A stretch of 64,000 nucleotides of DNA from Brachybacterium vulturis (GCF_002407185.1 NZ_CP023563.1:1054001-1118000), one strand, 5' to 3'. Positions 33,086-41,959 are shown, counted from the stretch's first letter. Numbers and translations are program-made. The notes: generated from the letters alone by a model not told the origin.

Positions 33086-35707
33086 ATGATGGACATCCCC
33101 GCTCGCCGCCTCGGGCGCGGCGTGGCCGCCGGGCTCGGTGCCGCCGCGGTCGCCGTCGCGTCGGCCGTCGTGCCGCTCGGCGCCGCCGCCGCCGATCCCG
33201 GTGACCAGGTCACCCTGATGACCTTCAACGACTTCCACGGCGCCATCGGTGGTGCCGCCGGCCTCGTCTGCGCCGTCGAGACGGTGCGCGCCGAGAGCGA
33301 TACCTCGGTGCTGCTCTCCGCCGGTGACAATGTGGGCGGTTCCGCCTTCGCCTCCGCTGTGCAGAACGATGAGCCCACGATCGACGTGCTCAACGCCATG
33401 GGCGTCGACGCCACGGCGATCGGCAACCACGAGTACGACCAGGGCGTCGAGGACCTGCTGGAGCGCATCGAGCCCCGCACCGCGTTCCCGGACCTCGCCG
33501 CGAACGTCTATGACGAGGCCACCGGCGATCGGATCCACGACGCGTACACCGTCATCGACCGCGACGGTGTGAAGATCGCCGTGATCGGCGCGGTCACCAC
33601 GAAGACCGTGGGCAAGGTCAGCCCCGCCGCCATCGAGGGCCTCGAGTTCGGCGACCCGGTCGACGCGGTCAACGACGTCGTCGCGGAGATGGCGAGCGAC
33701 GGGGTCGAGTACGACATCCTCATCGCCTCCTATCACGAGGGCGCGAGCGCGAACGCCGAGCCGGGCGTCGCCCCGGACAACACGGACCCGATCTTCGACA
33801 AGATCGTCACCGAGACCTCGGCCGAGGTCGACGCGATCTTCAACGGCGACTCGCACCGGGTCTACAACTTCAACGCTCCGGTCCCCGGCCAGGACGGCGA
33901 GGAGCGTGCCATCGTGCAGACCGGCTCCAGCGCCGCGAACCTCGGCGTGGTGAACCTGGAGCTGGGCGAGGACGGGGACTGGGACGTGCTGGGCATGCCC
34001 GAGCTGATCGCCACCCCCCTGCCCGAGGGTGAGACCTGCGCGATCACGACCCCGGTGGTCGAGGACGTCACCCAGATCGCCCAGGACGCCATCGACCAGG
34101 CGGCCGTGGTCGGCGCCGAGCCCGTCGGCTCCGTCGACGGGGACGTCACCACCTCCTGGGACGACTCCAAGGCCTCCTATGTCGACGGCATCCGCACCGC
34201 GGACGAGCCGGTCGGGAACCAGGCGACCACCAAGGGCGACAACCGCACGCGCCACTCCGCGGCCGGCAACATGCTCGCCGACTCCATGAGGTGGTACCTC
34301 GAGGACGCCGGCCTCGGCGGCGAGCACGAGGTCATCGGCTTCATGAACCCCGGCGGCATCCGCGCGGAGCTCTGGTACGAGGAGTCCGCGGCCGACGAAG
34401 GGGAGGGCGTGGTCACCTACGCCGAGGCCAACTCCATGGTCCCCTTCGGCAACACCCTGAACTCCGGTGAGGTCACCGGTGCGCAGTTCGACCAGATGCT
34501 CGAGGAGCAGTGGCAGCGCAACGCCGCCGGCGGAGCGGTCGACCCCGGGGACGAGTCCTTCCTCGCCTTCGGCGTCTCCGAGAACGTCGAGTACGCCTTC
34601 GACTCCAGCGCCGAGCGCGATGACCGGATCATCGACATCCGCATCGACGGCGAGCCGATCGATCTCGACGCGATGTACACCATCGTGGCCGCGAGCTTCC
34701 TCTTCGAGGGCGGCGACAACATGCACGCCCTCGCCGAGGCGGAGAACGTGCGCGACTCCGGCGTGCTGGACCGCGACGCCTTCATCGGCTACCTCGAGGC
34801 GCACGAGGGCCTCGATCCCGACTACTCGCAGCGCCAGCTGGACGTCGAGCTGCGCGGCGCCGCCGCACCCGACGGCCAGGTGCTGCGCGTGAGCAAGGCG
34901 GCATCCCAGAGCCTCGGTGCGCCCGAGATCGAGACGGTGCACGTCGATGCCGGCGAGCTCGGCACCTTCGAGACGCCCTACGAGTACGACGAGGCCAGCG
35001 GCACCTACTACGCCGATATCGCGCTCGGCGCCGAGAACCGTCTCAGCGCCGAGGAGACCGCCGCGCTGACGATCACCACCACCCCGTCCGCCGGCACCTC
35101 GGTCACCTTCGAGCTGACCGGCCAGGACGTCTCCTTCACCGACATCGACGGCAACCTCTTCGTCGACGAGATCATGTGGATGGCCGAGAACGGCTACTCC
35201 TACGGCTGGTACGACGAGGAGACCGACACCTCCGAGTTCCGCCCGCTTCAGCCGGTCAACCGTGACGCGATGGCCGCGTTCCTGTACCGCCTGGCGGGCT
35301 CTCCCGAGGTGGATCTGCCCCGCAGCGAGCCGTTCACGGACGTGGAGAAGGGCGACGAGCACTACGCGGCGATGATGTGGGCCTACCAGCAGGGCATCAC
35401 TGAGGGCTGGGATGACGGCACCTTCCGGCCGACCACGCCGATCGCTCGCGATGCGATGGCGGCCTTCGTGTACCGCTACGCCGGCTCGCCGGACGTCGAG
35501 GACCCCACCTCTGCGGTGTTCGACGACGTCTCCGCCTCGAACCAGTTCGCCACGGAGATCGCGTGGATGAGGTCCGAGGAGATCACCACCGGCTGGCCGG
35601 ACGGCACCTATCGTCCGCTGGCCCCGACCAACCGTGATGCGACCGCGGCCTTCCTGTTCCGGATGACCGACGAGAACGAGATCACGTTCATGTCCGAACA
35701 GGACTGA
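33086..35707 (+). CDS. Surface 5'-nucleotidase (UshA-like) with SLH repeats
   Basis: The 873-residue protein has a signal peptide to about residue 36, then a metallophosphatase domain with the expected ligands (FNDFHG D49/H51, AGDN D81, GNHEYD N114/H115, SYHEGA, GDSH). A nucleotidase C-domain follows with substrate-loop NPGGIR (421-426), PFGNTL and FEGGDNM. From about residue 690 come three SLH repeats. AGGAG is 6 bases before the first of two adjacent ATGs. It should strip phosphate from extracellular nucleotides at the cell wall. It lies directly before the SLH nuclease gene, whose products it could use. Confidence 0.93.
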   Translation: MMDIPARRLGRGVAAGLGAAAVAVASAVVPLGAAAADPGDQVTLMTFNDFHGAIGGAAGLVCAVETVRAESDTSVLLSAGDNVGGSAFASAVQNDEPTIDVLNAMGVDATAIGNHEYDQGVEDLLERIEPRTAFPDLAANVYDEATGDRIHDAYTVIDRDGVKIAVIGAVTTKTVGKVSPAAIEGLEFGDPVDAVNDVVAEMASDGVEYDILIASYHEGASANAEPGVAPDNTDPIFDKIVTETSAEVDAIFNGDSHRVYNFNAPVPGQDGEERAIVQTGSSAANLGVVNLELGEDGDWDVLGMPELIATPLPEGETCAITTPVVEDVTQIAQDAIDQAAVVGAEPVGSVDGDVTTSWDDSKASYVDGIRTADEPVGNQATTKGDNRTRHSAAGNMLADSMRWYLEDAGLGGEHEVIGFMNPGGIRAELWYEESAADEGEGVVTYAEANSMVPFGNTLNSGEVTGAQFDQMLEEQWQRNAAGGAVDPGDESFLAFGVSENVEYAFDSSAERDDRIIDIRIDGEPIDLDAMYTIVAASFLFEGGDNMHALAEAENVRDSGVLDRDAFIGYLEAHEGLDPDYSQRQLDVELRGAAAPDGQVLRVSKAASQSLGAPEIETVHVDAGELGTFETPYEYDEASGTYYADIALGAENRLSAEETAALTITTTPSAGTSVTFELTGQDVSFTDIDGNLFVDEIMWMAENGYSYGWYDEETDTSEFRPLQPVNRDAMAAFLYRLAGSPEVDLPRSEPFTDVEKGDEHYAAMMWAYQQGITEGWDDGTFRPTTPIARDAMAAFVYRYAGSPDVEDPTSAVFDDVSASNQFATEIAWMRSEEITTGWPDGTYRPLAPTNRDATAAFLFRMTDENEITFMSEQD
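35251..35707 (+). repeat. 457-bp SLH-coding duplication, copy A
   Basis: This segment aligns without gaps to 38494-38950 with 11 mismatches, 8 of them in the last 60 bases; the middle is nearly identical for several hundred bases. It encodes the last SLH repeats and the shared C-terminus ending SEQD. The upstream parts of the two genes are unrelated, so the tails have been copied or homogenised. Confidence 0.93.
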
Positions 35708-35714
35708 TCCGAGC

Positions 35715-35749
35715 GGCGCGGGCCGGGGCGTCATGTCCCGGCCCGCGCC
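35715..35749 (+). terminator. Strong GC hairpin after nucleotidase gene
   Basis: GGCGCGGGCCGGG (35715-35727) pairs perfectly with 35737-35749 around a 9-base loop, 7 bases after the stop. It probably separates nucleotidase and nuclease transcripts. Confidence 0.8.
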
Positions 35750-35833
35750 GTCTCCCGCCGTCGTCCCCACCGTCGGCCCCGACTGTCGGACCCGCCCGCG
35801 AGACTCTCCCCACCACGAACCCAGGAGTTCCCC

Positions 35834-38800
35834 ATGAGCACCCCCACCCACGGCGTGGCCCTGCGCAGCCGCATGGCGCGCGTCGGCGCCGCCGCTGCGG
35901 CGCTCGCGCTCGGCGTGAGCCTGGTCCCCGGCCTCTCGGCGACCGCGCAGGCCGCCGTCGTCACCCCTGGCGACCTGCAGCTGAACGAGATCTACGGCGG
36001 CGGCGGCAACTCCGGCGCCGCCTTCCAGCACGATTTCGTGGAGCTGGTCAACACCGGCGATGAGGACATCTCCGTCGACGGCTGGTCGCTGCAGTACGCC
36101 TCGAAGTCCGGCACGTTCAACAACTCCGTGGCGCTGTCCGGGACCGTGCCCGCCGGCAGCACCTTCCTCATCCGGCTCGCCCCCGGCAACGGCGCCGGCG
36201 ATCCGCTCCCGGAGTCGGATCTGACCGGCGGCATCAACGCCTCCGGCAGCGGCGGCACCTTCGCGCTCTCCGACGCCGAGGGCGCACTCGCCTGCGAGGG
36301 CACGACCTGCGCCGAGGACCCCGCCGTGGTGGACCTGGTGGGCTGGGGCCCGGCCGCGACCTTCTCCGGCGAGGCCCCCGCTCCCGGGACGGACAACGCG
36401 ACCTCCGTCTCCCGCATCGCTGCGACCGGCGAGAACTCCACCGACTTCGCCGCGGGCACCCCGACGCCCGGTGACGCCGCCCCCGGCGACGGCGGGGACG
36501 ACGGCGGGGGCGATGAGCAGCCGCCGGGTGAGACCGTCGAGGCGTCGATCGCCGACATCCAGGGCACCGGCGCGCAGAGCCCGCTGGCCGGTCAGCATGT
36601 GGTCACCGAGGGTGTGGTCACCGCGGTGTACGCCACCGGCGGCCTGAACGGCTATGTCATCCAGACCGCCGGCAGCGGCGGGGCGCTGGACCTCTCCACC
36701 CACACCGGCTCCACCGCCGTGTTCGTCTACTCCGTCGGCACCATGGACCAGGTCGCCGTCGGCGACTCGGTGCGCGTGACCGGCGAGGTCTCCGAGTACC
36801 ACGGCTCCACCCAGATCACCGTCGGCGCCGAGGGCCTGCAGCTGCTCGAGCAGGACCTCGAGCCCGTCGAGCCCGCGACCCTCGCGGGCACCTTCCCCGT
36901 CGAGGAGGCGCAGCGCGAGAGCCTCGAGCACATGCTGTACCTGCCCGGCGAGGGCGACTTCACCGTCACCGACGTGTACCCCACCAACCGCTTCGGCGAG
37001 GTCACCCTCGCCATCGGCGACGAGCCCCTGTGGCAGGCCGGCGAGCTGATGGCCCCGGGCGCGGAGGCCACCGAGTACTTCACCAGCCGCGATGAGCTCA
37101 CGGTGCTGCTGGATGACGGGAAGACCACGAACTTCTCGGACAATGCCCAGCAGCCGCTGAGCTGGCTGAGCACCGAGGAGCCGGTGCGCGTGGGCGCGGC
37201 GGCCGGCTTCACCGACCCGGTGGTGGTCGCCTATTCCTTCGACCAGTGGCGGCTGAACCCCACCACCCCGTGGACCTCCGCGGACACCGACGGTGTGGAC
37301 TTCGAGGCCACCCGCCAGGACGCGCCCGACGCGGTGGGCGGCGACCTGCAGCTGGCCACCTTCAACGTGCTGAACTACTTCACCACCCTCGGCGAGGACA
37401 CGCCCGGCTGCGAGCCGTACACCAACATCGAGGGGGAGGGCACCAGCGTGGCCGGCGGCTGCCTGCTGCGCGGCGCCTGGGGCGCCGACGACCTCGAGCG
37501 CCAGGAGTCCAAGATCGTCGACGCGATCGTGGGCACCGGGGCCGACGTGGTGGGCCTGATGGAGATCGAGAACTCCGCCCGCCTGGGCGAGGAGGCCGAC
37601 GAGGCCACCGCCACCCTGGTCGCCGCGCTGAACGCGCAGGCCGGCGAGGGCACCTGGGACTACGTCCGCACCGGCGAGGCCTACTCCGCCCTGGGCCTGG
37701 ACGGCGGTCAGGACGTGATCACCAACGCGATCATCTTCAAGCCCGCTGAGGTCACCCCCGTCGGCAGCGCGGAGATCCTCGCCGAGGACGAGGCGTTCGA
37801 GAACGCCCGCGAGCCGATCGGACAGGTGTTCGCCCCGGTCTCCGGCAGCGGCGCGGAGCAGGTCGAGGGCGAGCCGTTCCTCTTCACCGTCAACCACTTC
37901 AAGTCCAAGGGCTCCAAGGACGACGAGGACGCGGACCTGCCCGAGGACCCGGTCCAGGGCAACGCCCGCACCTCCCGCCTGCAGCAGGCCGAGGCGCTGC
38001 TGACCTGGGGCGAGGCCACGGCCGCCGAGCGGGGCGTCGAGGACGTCTTCCACGGCGGCGACTTCAACGCCTACACCGAGGAGGAGCCGCTGCAGCTCTT
38101 CTACGACGCCGGCTTCGAGAACCTGCGCGAGACCCATGACCCCGAGAGCTGGACCTACAGCTACGGCGGCATGGTCGGCGCGCTGGACCATGTGGTCGCC
38201 AACGCCTCCGCCGCCGAGCGCATCTCGGGAGCGACCGCCTGGCAGATCAACGGCCCCGAGTCGGTGATGCTCCAGTACTCCCGCTACCTCAACAACACCA
38301 CCGACCTCTACGGGGCCGGTCCCTTCGCCTCCTCGGACCATGACCCGGTGATCGTGGGACTGGACGCGGAGTTCGCGGAGGCGGAGGACTTCGTCGACGT
38401 CCCGCCGGGCACCATGTTCTACGACGAGATCATGTGGATGGCGGACAACGGCTACTCCACGGGCTGGGAGGACGGCACCTTCCGTCCCCTGGAGCCGGTC
38501 AACCGTGATGCGATGGCCGCGTTCCTGTACCGCCTGGCGGGCTCTCCCGAGGTGGATCTGCCCCGCAGCGAGCCGTTCACGGACGTGGAGAAGGGCGACG
38601 AGCACTACGCGGCGATCATGTGGGCCTACCAGCAGGGCATCACTGAGGGCTGGGATGACGGCACCTTCCGGCCGACCACGCCGATCGCTCGCGATGCGAT
38701 GGCGGCCTTCGTGTACCGCTACGCCGGCTCGCCGGACGTCGAGGACCCCACCTCTGCGGTGTTCGACGACGTCTCCGCCTCGAACCAGTTCGCCACGGAG

Positions 38801-38950
38801 ATCGCGTGGATGAGGTCCGAGGAGATCACCACCGGCTGGCCGGACGGCACCTACCGTCCGCTGGCCCCGACCAACCGTGATGCGACCGCGGCCTTCCTCT
38901 ACCGGATGAGCGCCGAGAACGAGATCAGCTACCTGTCCGAACAGGACTGA
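35834..38950 (+). CDS. ExeM/NucH-type extracellular nuclease with SLH repeats
   Basis: The 1038-residue protein has a signal peptide to about residue 40 and a lamin-tail domain (about 45-205; NEIYGGGGNSG, HDFVELVNTGDEDI). An OB-fold-like part follows at about 235-345, then an endonuclease/exonuclease/phosphatase domain at about 495-855 with NVLNYF, MEIEN, NHFKSKG, GGDFNAY and SSDHDPV. Three SLH repeats close it. These are the ordered motifs of secreted ExeM/NucH DNases. It should cut extracellular DNA while held on the wall. CAGGAG precedes the ATG. Its SLH tail is nearly identical in DNA to that of the nucleotidase upstream. Confidence 0.93.
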   Translation: MSTPTHGVALRSRMARVGAAAAALALGVSLVPGLSATAQAAVVTPGDLQLNEIYGGGGNSGAAFQHDFVELVNTGDEDISVDGWSLQYASKSGTFNNSVALSGTVPAGSTFLIRLAPGNGAGDPLPESDLTGGINASGSGGTFALSDAEGALACEGTTCAEDPAVVDLVGWGPAATFSGEAPAPGTDNATSVSRIAATGENSTDFAAGTPTPGDAAPGDGGDDGGGDEQPPGETVEASIADIQGTGAQSPLAGQHVVTEGVVTAVYATGGLNGYVIQTAGSGGALDLSTHTGSTAVFVYSVGTMDQVAVGDSVRVTGEVSEYHGSTQITVGAEGLQLLEQDLEPVEPATLAGTFPVEEAQRESLEHMLYLPGEGDFTVTDVYPTNRFGEVTLAIGDEPLWQAGELMAPGAEATEYFTSRDELTVLLDDGKTTNFSDNAQQPLSWLSTEEPVRVGAAAGFTDPVVVAYSFDQWRLNPTTPWTSADTDGVDFEATRQDAPDAVGGDLQLATFNVLNYFTTLGEDTPGCEPYTNIEGEGTSVAGGCLLRGAWGADDLERQESKIVDAIVGTGADVVGLMEIENSARLGEEADEATATLVAALNAQAGEGTWDYVRTGEAYSALGLDGGQDVITNAIIFKPAEVTPVGSAEILAEDEAFENAREPIGQVFAPVSGSGAEQVEGEPFLFTVNHFKSKGSKDDEDADLPEDPVQGNARTSRLQQAEALLTWGEATAAERGVEDVFHGGDFNAYTEEEPLQLFYDAGFENLRETHDPESWTYSYGGMVGALDHVVANASAAERISGATAWQINGPESVMLQYSRYLNNTTDLYGAGPFASSDHDPVIVGLDAEFAEAEDFVDVPPGTMFYDEIMWMADNGYSTGWEDGTFRPLEPVNRDAMAAFLYRLAGSPEVDLPRSEPFTDVEKGDEHYAAIMWAYQQGITEGWDDGTFRPTTPIARDAMAAFVYRYAGSPDVEDPTSAVFDDVSASNQFATEIAWMRSEEITTGWPDGTYRPLAPTNRDATAAFLYRMSAENEISYLSEQD
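38494..38950 (+). repeat. 457-bp SLH-coding duplication, copy B
   Basis: This is the partner of 35251-35707 (ungapped, 11 mismatches). The copy centres are 3243 bases apart in direct orientation, so recombination between them would delete the nuclease gene and leave one hybrid tail. Confidence 0.93.
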
Positions 38951-39007
38951 GACCCCGCTCCTCGAGCAGGGCTGGCACCGACGGCGCGGGCCGGGGAGCA
39001 TGGCGTC

Positions 39008-39046
39008 CTGGGGAGCGTCAGCGGTACGAGCCGCTGACGCCCCCAG
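39008..39046 (+). terminator. Hairpin ending 2 bases before the permease start
   Basis: CTGGGG (39008-39013), a bulged A, then GCGTCAGCGG (39015-39024) pair with CCGCTGACGC and CCCCAG (39031-39046) around TACGAG. The stem is 16 pairs with one bulge. It probably ends the nuclease transcript, but it also covers the place where the permease ribosome site should be. Confidence 0.65.
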
Positions 39047-39048
39047 CC

Positions 39049-40494
39049 ATGTCCGATCTCGTCGAACGGAACCCCGTGATCTCCACCCCAGGCTCGCTCG
39101 CCCGTCGGCTCGGCCTGCGGGACGCGGTCGTGATCGGCCTGGCCGCGATGATCGGGGCCGGCGCCTTCGTCTCCCTCGGGGCCGCCCAGGACCTCGCCGG
39201 GGCGCTGGCCCCGCTGGCCGTGCTGCTGGCCGCCGGGGTCGCGCTGTGCAACGCCACCTCCACCGCGCAGCTGGCGGCCCAGCATCCCGCCGCGGGCGGC
39301 ACCTACCACTTCGGCAGGCAGCAGCTGGGTCCCTGGTGGGGCTTCCTCGCCGGCTGGTGTTTCGTGATCGGCAAGATCGCCTCCTGCGCCGCGATGGCCC
39401 TGGTCATCGCCGCCTACCTGGTGCCCGAGCCGGCGCAGCGGATCGTCGCCGCGCTCGTGGTCGTGGTGCTCACCGCCGTGAACCTGGTGGGCGTCACCCG
39501 CACCGCGGCGCTCGCCCGCGTGCTGGTCACCATCGCGCTCACCGCGCTGGTGCTCACCGGGGTGCGGCTCGCGATCGGCCTCGCCACCGGTGCGACCGGA
39601 ACCGGCGGAGACGCTGCCGGGGATGCGACCGCGGGCGCTGCCGACGGGGTCCGCACCGCCGACGGGATGATCGCCGGCCTCGCCGACGCGACCCCCGGCC
39701 CCCTGGCCGGCTCCGCGGCAGGTCTCTGGGACGGTGGGCTCGCCGCCGTGCTCAGTGCCGGCAGCGGCGGAGCGGTCGGGATCGTGCTCGCCGTGGCCCA
39801 GGCCGCGGCGCTGATGTTCTTCGCCTTCGCCGGCTACGCACGGGTGGCGACCCTCGGCGAGGAGGTCACCGAGCCCCGCCGCACGATCCCCCGCGCGGTC
39901 CTCATCGCCCTGGGCATCGTGGCCGTGCTGTACCTGACCCTCTCCGTGCTGCTGGTCCTCGTCGGTCCCGCTCCGGGCGACCAGGGCTGGGGTCCGGCCC
40001 CGTTCCTCACCGCGCTCCGGTCCGTGGGCGCCGGCGGGGCGTGGAGCGTGGTCATCACCGTGGGCGCGGTCGCCGCCGCCGGCGGGGCGCTGCTCGCCCT
40101 GGTCGCAGGGATCTCCCGCACCGCGCTCGCCATGGCCCGTCAGCGGGATCTGCCGCCGGTGCTCGCCCACGTCAGCCCCCGGTTCGCGGTGCCGCAGCGG
40201 GCAGAGATCGTCGCGGGCCTCGCCGTGCTGGCACTGGTGCTGCTGGCGGGGGACGTGCTGGTCGCGATCGCCGCCTCCGCCTTCGGGGTGCTGCTCTACT
40301 ACGCGATCGCGAACCTCGCCGCGCTCACCCAGGTGGGGGAGTGGAGGCTGTTCCCCAAGGCCATGCAGGTGCTGGGACTGTGCGGCTGCGTGCTGCTGGT
40401 CGTGGCCCTGCCCGGCAGCACGATCGCGGTCGGAGCGGTCCTGGTGCTGCTGGGGCTCGCCTATCGCGGCATCGTCCTCGCCGCCCGCCGCTGA
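39049..40494 (+). CDS. APC-superfamily amino acid/amine permease
   Basis: The 481-residue protein has about twelve membrane helices. GLAAMIGAGAFVSLG in helix 1 and FFAFAGYARVATLGEEVTEP in helix 6 with the following loop are the family's substrate-gate motifs. A Gly/Ala/Asp-rich loop lies at about 180-225. No ribosome site precedes the ATG; a strong hairpin lies there instead, and a GTG nine codons later is an alternative start. The substrate is probably an amino acid or amine. It shows no link to the neighbouring nuclease. Confidence 0.9.
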   Translation: MSDLVERNPVISTPGSLARRLGLRDAVVIGLAAMIGAGAFVSLGAAQDLAGALAPLAVLLAAGVALCNATSTAQLAAQHPAAGGTYHFGRQQLGPWWGFLAGWCFVIGKIASCAAMALVIAAYLVPEPAQRIVAALVVVVLTAVNLVGVTRTAALARVLVTIALTALVLTGVRLAIGLATGATGTGGDAAGDATAGAADGVRTADGMIAGLADATPGPLAGSAAGLWDGGLAAVLSAGSGGAVGIVLAVAQAAALMFFAFAGYARVATLGEEVTEPRRTIPRAVLIALGIVAVLYLTLSVLLVLVGPAPGDQGWGPAPFLTALRSVGAGGAWSVVITVGAVAAAGGALLALVAGISRTALAMARQRDLPPVLAHVSPRFAVPQRAEIVAGLAVLALVLLAGDVLVAIAASAFGVLLYYAIANLAALTQVGEWRLFPKAMQVLGLCGCVLLVVALPGSTIAVGAVLVLLGLAYRGIVLAARR

Positions 40495-40554
40495 GAGCGC
40501 CGACGGTCCGCGCCGTGCCCCGTGCCCCGTGCCCTCTGTCCGCTGCCCGCCCGG

Positions 40555-40575
40555 GATTGTCAGGATCTGACAATC
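40555..40575. promoter_or_regulatory. 21-bp palindrome downstream of permease gene
   Basis: GATTGTCAG (40555-40563), GAT, then CTGACAATC (40567-40575) is a perfect dyad. Its AT-containing arms look more like a repressor operator than a terminator, yet it sits 61 bases after the permease stop and 190 before the ArsR start. Confidence 0.6.
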
Positions 40576-40580
40576 TGTCC

Positions 40581-40697
40581 GGGTCGTCCGGGTCGTCCGG
40601 GTCGTCCGGGTCGTCCGGGTCGTCCGGGTCGTCCGGGTCGTGCGGGTCGTGCGGGTCGTGCGGGTCGTGCGGGTCGTGCGGGTCATCCGGGTCGTGT
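40581..40697. repeat. Thirteen tandem 9-bp repeats
   Basis: Six GGGTCGTCC units are followed by five GGGTCGTGC units and two degenerate ones. The array starts 6 bases after the palindrome and ends 25 bases before the ArsR operator. In forward phase it would encode Gly-Ser-Ser or Pro-Gly-Arg repeats, but no start codon or ribosome site supports translation. Nine-base arrays change length easily by slippage. Confidence 0.95.
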
Positions 40698-40722
40698 GCG
40701 CCACGCGGACGGACGCCATCGA

Positions 40723-40738
40723 ATAAGTGTTGACTTAT
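40723..40738. promoter_or_regulatory. ArsR-type operator over a -35 box
   Basis: ATAAGT (40723-40728), GTTG, ACTTAT (40733-40738) form a perfect dyad that contains TTGACT (40730-40735), a good -35 box. It lies 26 bases before the ArsR start and has the shape of ArsR/SmtB-family operators, so autorepression is likely. Confidence 0.75.
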
Positions 40739-40764
40739 ATGACCGGTCGAAGGACGATCGGGGC

Positions 40765-41292
40765 ATGCACGCGCTCGATGTCCTCGGCGACCCGGTGCGG
40801 CGTCGGATCCTCGAGCTCCTCGCCGACCACGGGGAGCTCGGTGCGCCCGAGCTCGGCGCCGGCGAGATCGGCGAGATCGTGCAGCCGGAGTTCGGGATCA
40901 GTCAGCCGGCCGTCTCCCAGCACCTGCGGGTCCTGCGCGAGCACGGCTTCGCCACCGTCCGGGCCGAAGGGCGCCGCCGCTTCTACGCGGTCGATTCCCG
41001 CGGCCCGCAGGAGGCACAGGAATGGCTCACCCCCTTCGAGCGCTTCTGGCTGCCGAAGCTCGACGCCCTGGGCACCGAACTCGCGCGCGGGAAGCTCCAG
41101 CGCCGCCGCGCCGTGGACGCCGCCTCGCCGGCCGTTGCTGACCCGGCATCGCCGGCCGTACCCGGCACAGTCCGGTCGGTCGCCTCCGGCGCCGGCCCGC
41201 CTGCTGCCGCCGAGACCGCCCGCGCCCCCTCGAACTCCGCGCCGGGCACCCCGCCCGCCCCGACCCCGACCCCGACCCCGAAGGAGACCTGA
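40765..41292 (+). CDS. ArsR-family regulator
   Basis: The 175-residue protein starts with a winged helix (MHALDVLGDPVRRRILELLA, ISQPAVSQHLRVLREHGF, EGRRRFYAV). There are no metal-binding Cys/His pairs. The LGDPVRRRIL and FERFWLPKLDALG motifs are those of the ArsR subtype paired with SRPBCC proteins. The C-terminal 60 residues are a low-complexity Ala/Pro/Thr tail ending in four Thr-Pro repeats, outside the usual family length of about 110. It is co-transcribed with the SRPBCC gene, one base apart. Confidence 0.9.
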   Translation: MHALDVLGDPVRRRILELLADHGELGAPELGAGEIGEIVQPEFGISQPAVSQHLRVLREHGFATVRAEGRRRFYAVDSRGPQEAQEWLTPFERFWLPKLDALGTELARGKLQRRRAVDAASPAVADPASPAVPGTVRSVASGAGPPAAAETARAPSNSAPGTPPAPTPTPTPKET

Positions 41293-41293
41293 C

Positions 41294-41959
41294 ATGGTCG
41301 ACGTCCCCACCCAGCTGCAGTCCGTCACCCGCACTTACCGCCTCGAGGAGCGAGAGGGCGAGCCCGCGCACGTCCAGTCGCTCGAGCAGACCTACCCCGC
41401 TGCGCTGGCCGAGGTGTGGGACGCGGTCACCACCGCCGAGCGCATCCAGCGCTGGTTCCTGCCGATCAGCGGCGACCTGGAGCTGGGCGGCCGCTACCAG
41501 TTCGAGGGCAACGCCGGTGGAGAGATCCTCGCCTGCGAGCCGCCGTCCGATGGGGCCGCCGAGTACTCCGTGACCTGGGAGATGATGGGCGGCGTGTCCT
41601 GGCTGACCATCCGCCTGGCCGCGGACGGCGACCAGGCCACCCGCTTCGAGCTCGAGCACACCTCCCGCACCGCGGACATCCCTGCCGAGATGTGGGAGAC
41701 CTTCGGCCCCGGCGCCACCGGTGTGGGCTGGGACGGCGGCCTGCTGGGCCTGGGTCTGCACCTGGGTGCGACCGCGGGCTCGTTGGCCCCGTCCGAGGCC
41801 GAGGCCTGGGCCGGCACCGAGGAGGGCCGCTCCTTCTACCGCGGCGCGGCCGACGGCTGGGCCGTGGCCCACACCGCCTCCGGCGAGGATGCCGAGATCG
41901 CCCAGCAGCGGGCCGACGCCACCTACGGCTTCTATACCGGCACCGGCCAGGAAGGCTGA
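41294..41959 (+). CDS. SRPBCC (AHSA1-type) protein
   Basis: The 221-residue protein has the START/Bet-v1 helix-grip pattern: TYPAALAEVWDAVTTAERIQ, RWFLPISGDLELGGRYQFEG and a C-terminal helix with GWDGGLLGLGLHL. Such proteins bind hydrophobic ligands. AAGGAG stands 8 bases before the ATG, inside the ArsR frame. The ArsR-SRPBCC pair is common in actinobacteria and presumably senses and binds the same compound, which is unknown. Confidence 0.9.
   Translation: MVDVPTQLQSVTRTYRLEEREGEPAHVQSLEQTYPAALAEVWDAVTTAERIQRWFLPISGDLELGGRYQFEGNAGGEILACEPPSDGAAEYSVTWEMMGGVSWLTIRLAADGDQATRFELEHTSRTADIPAEMWETFGPGATGVGWDGGLLGLGLHLGATAGSLAPSEAEAWAGTEEGRSFYRGAADGWAVAHTASGEDAEIAQQRADATYGFYTGTGQEG

Noticed and set aside
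33050..39001. A minus-strand open frame of nearly 2,000 codons opposite the nucleotidase and nuclease genes
   Set aside because: It is the mirror of two well-supported plus-strand genes with strong GC bias at third positions; its translation is repetitive Gly/Val/Asp/His-rich text with no domain or ribosome site.
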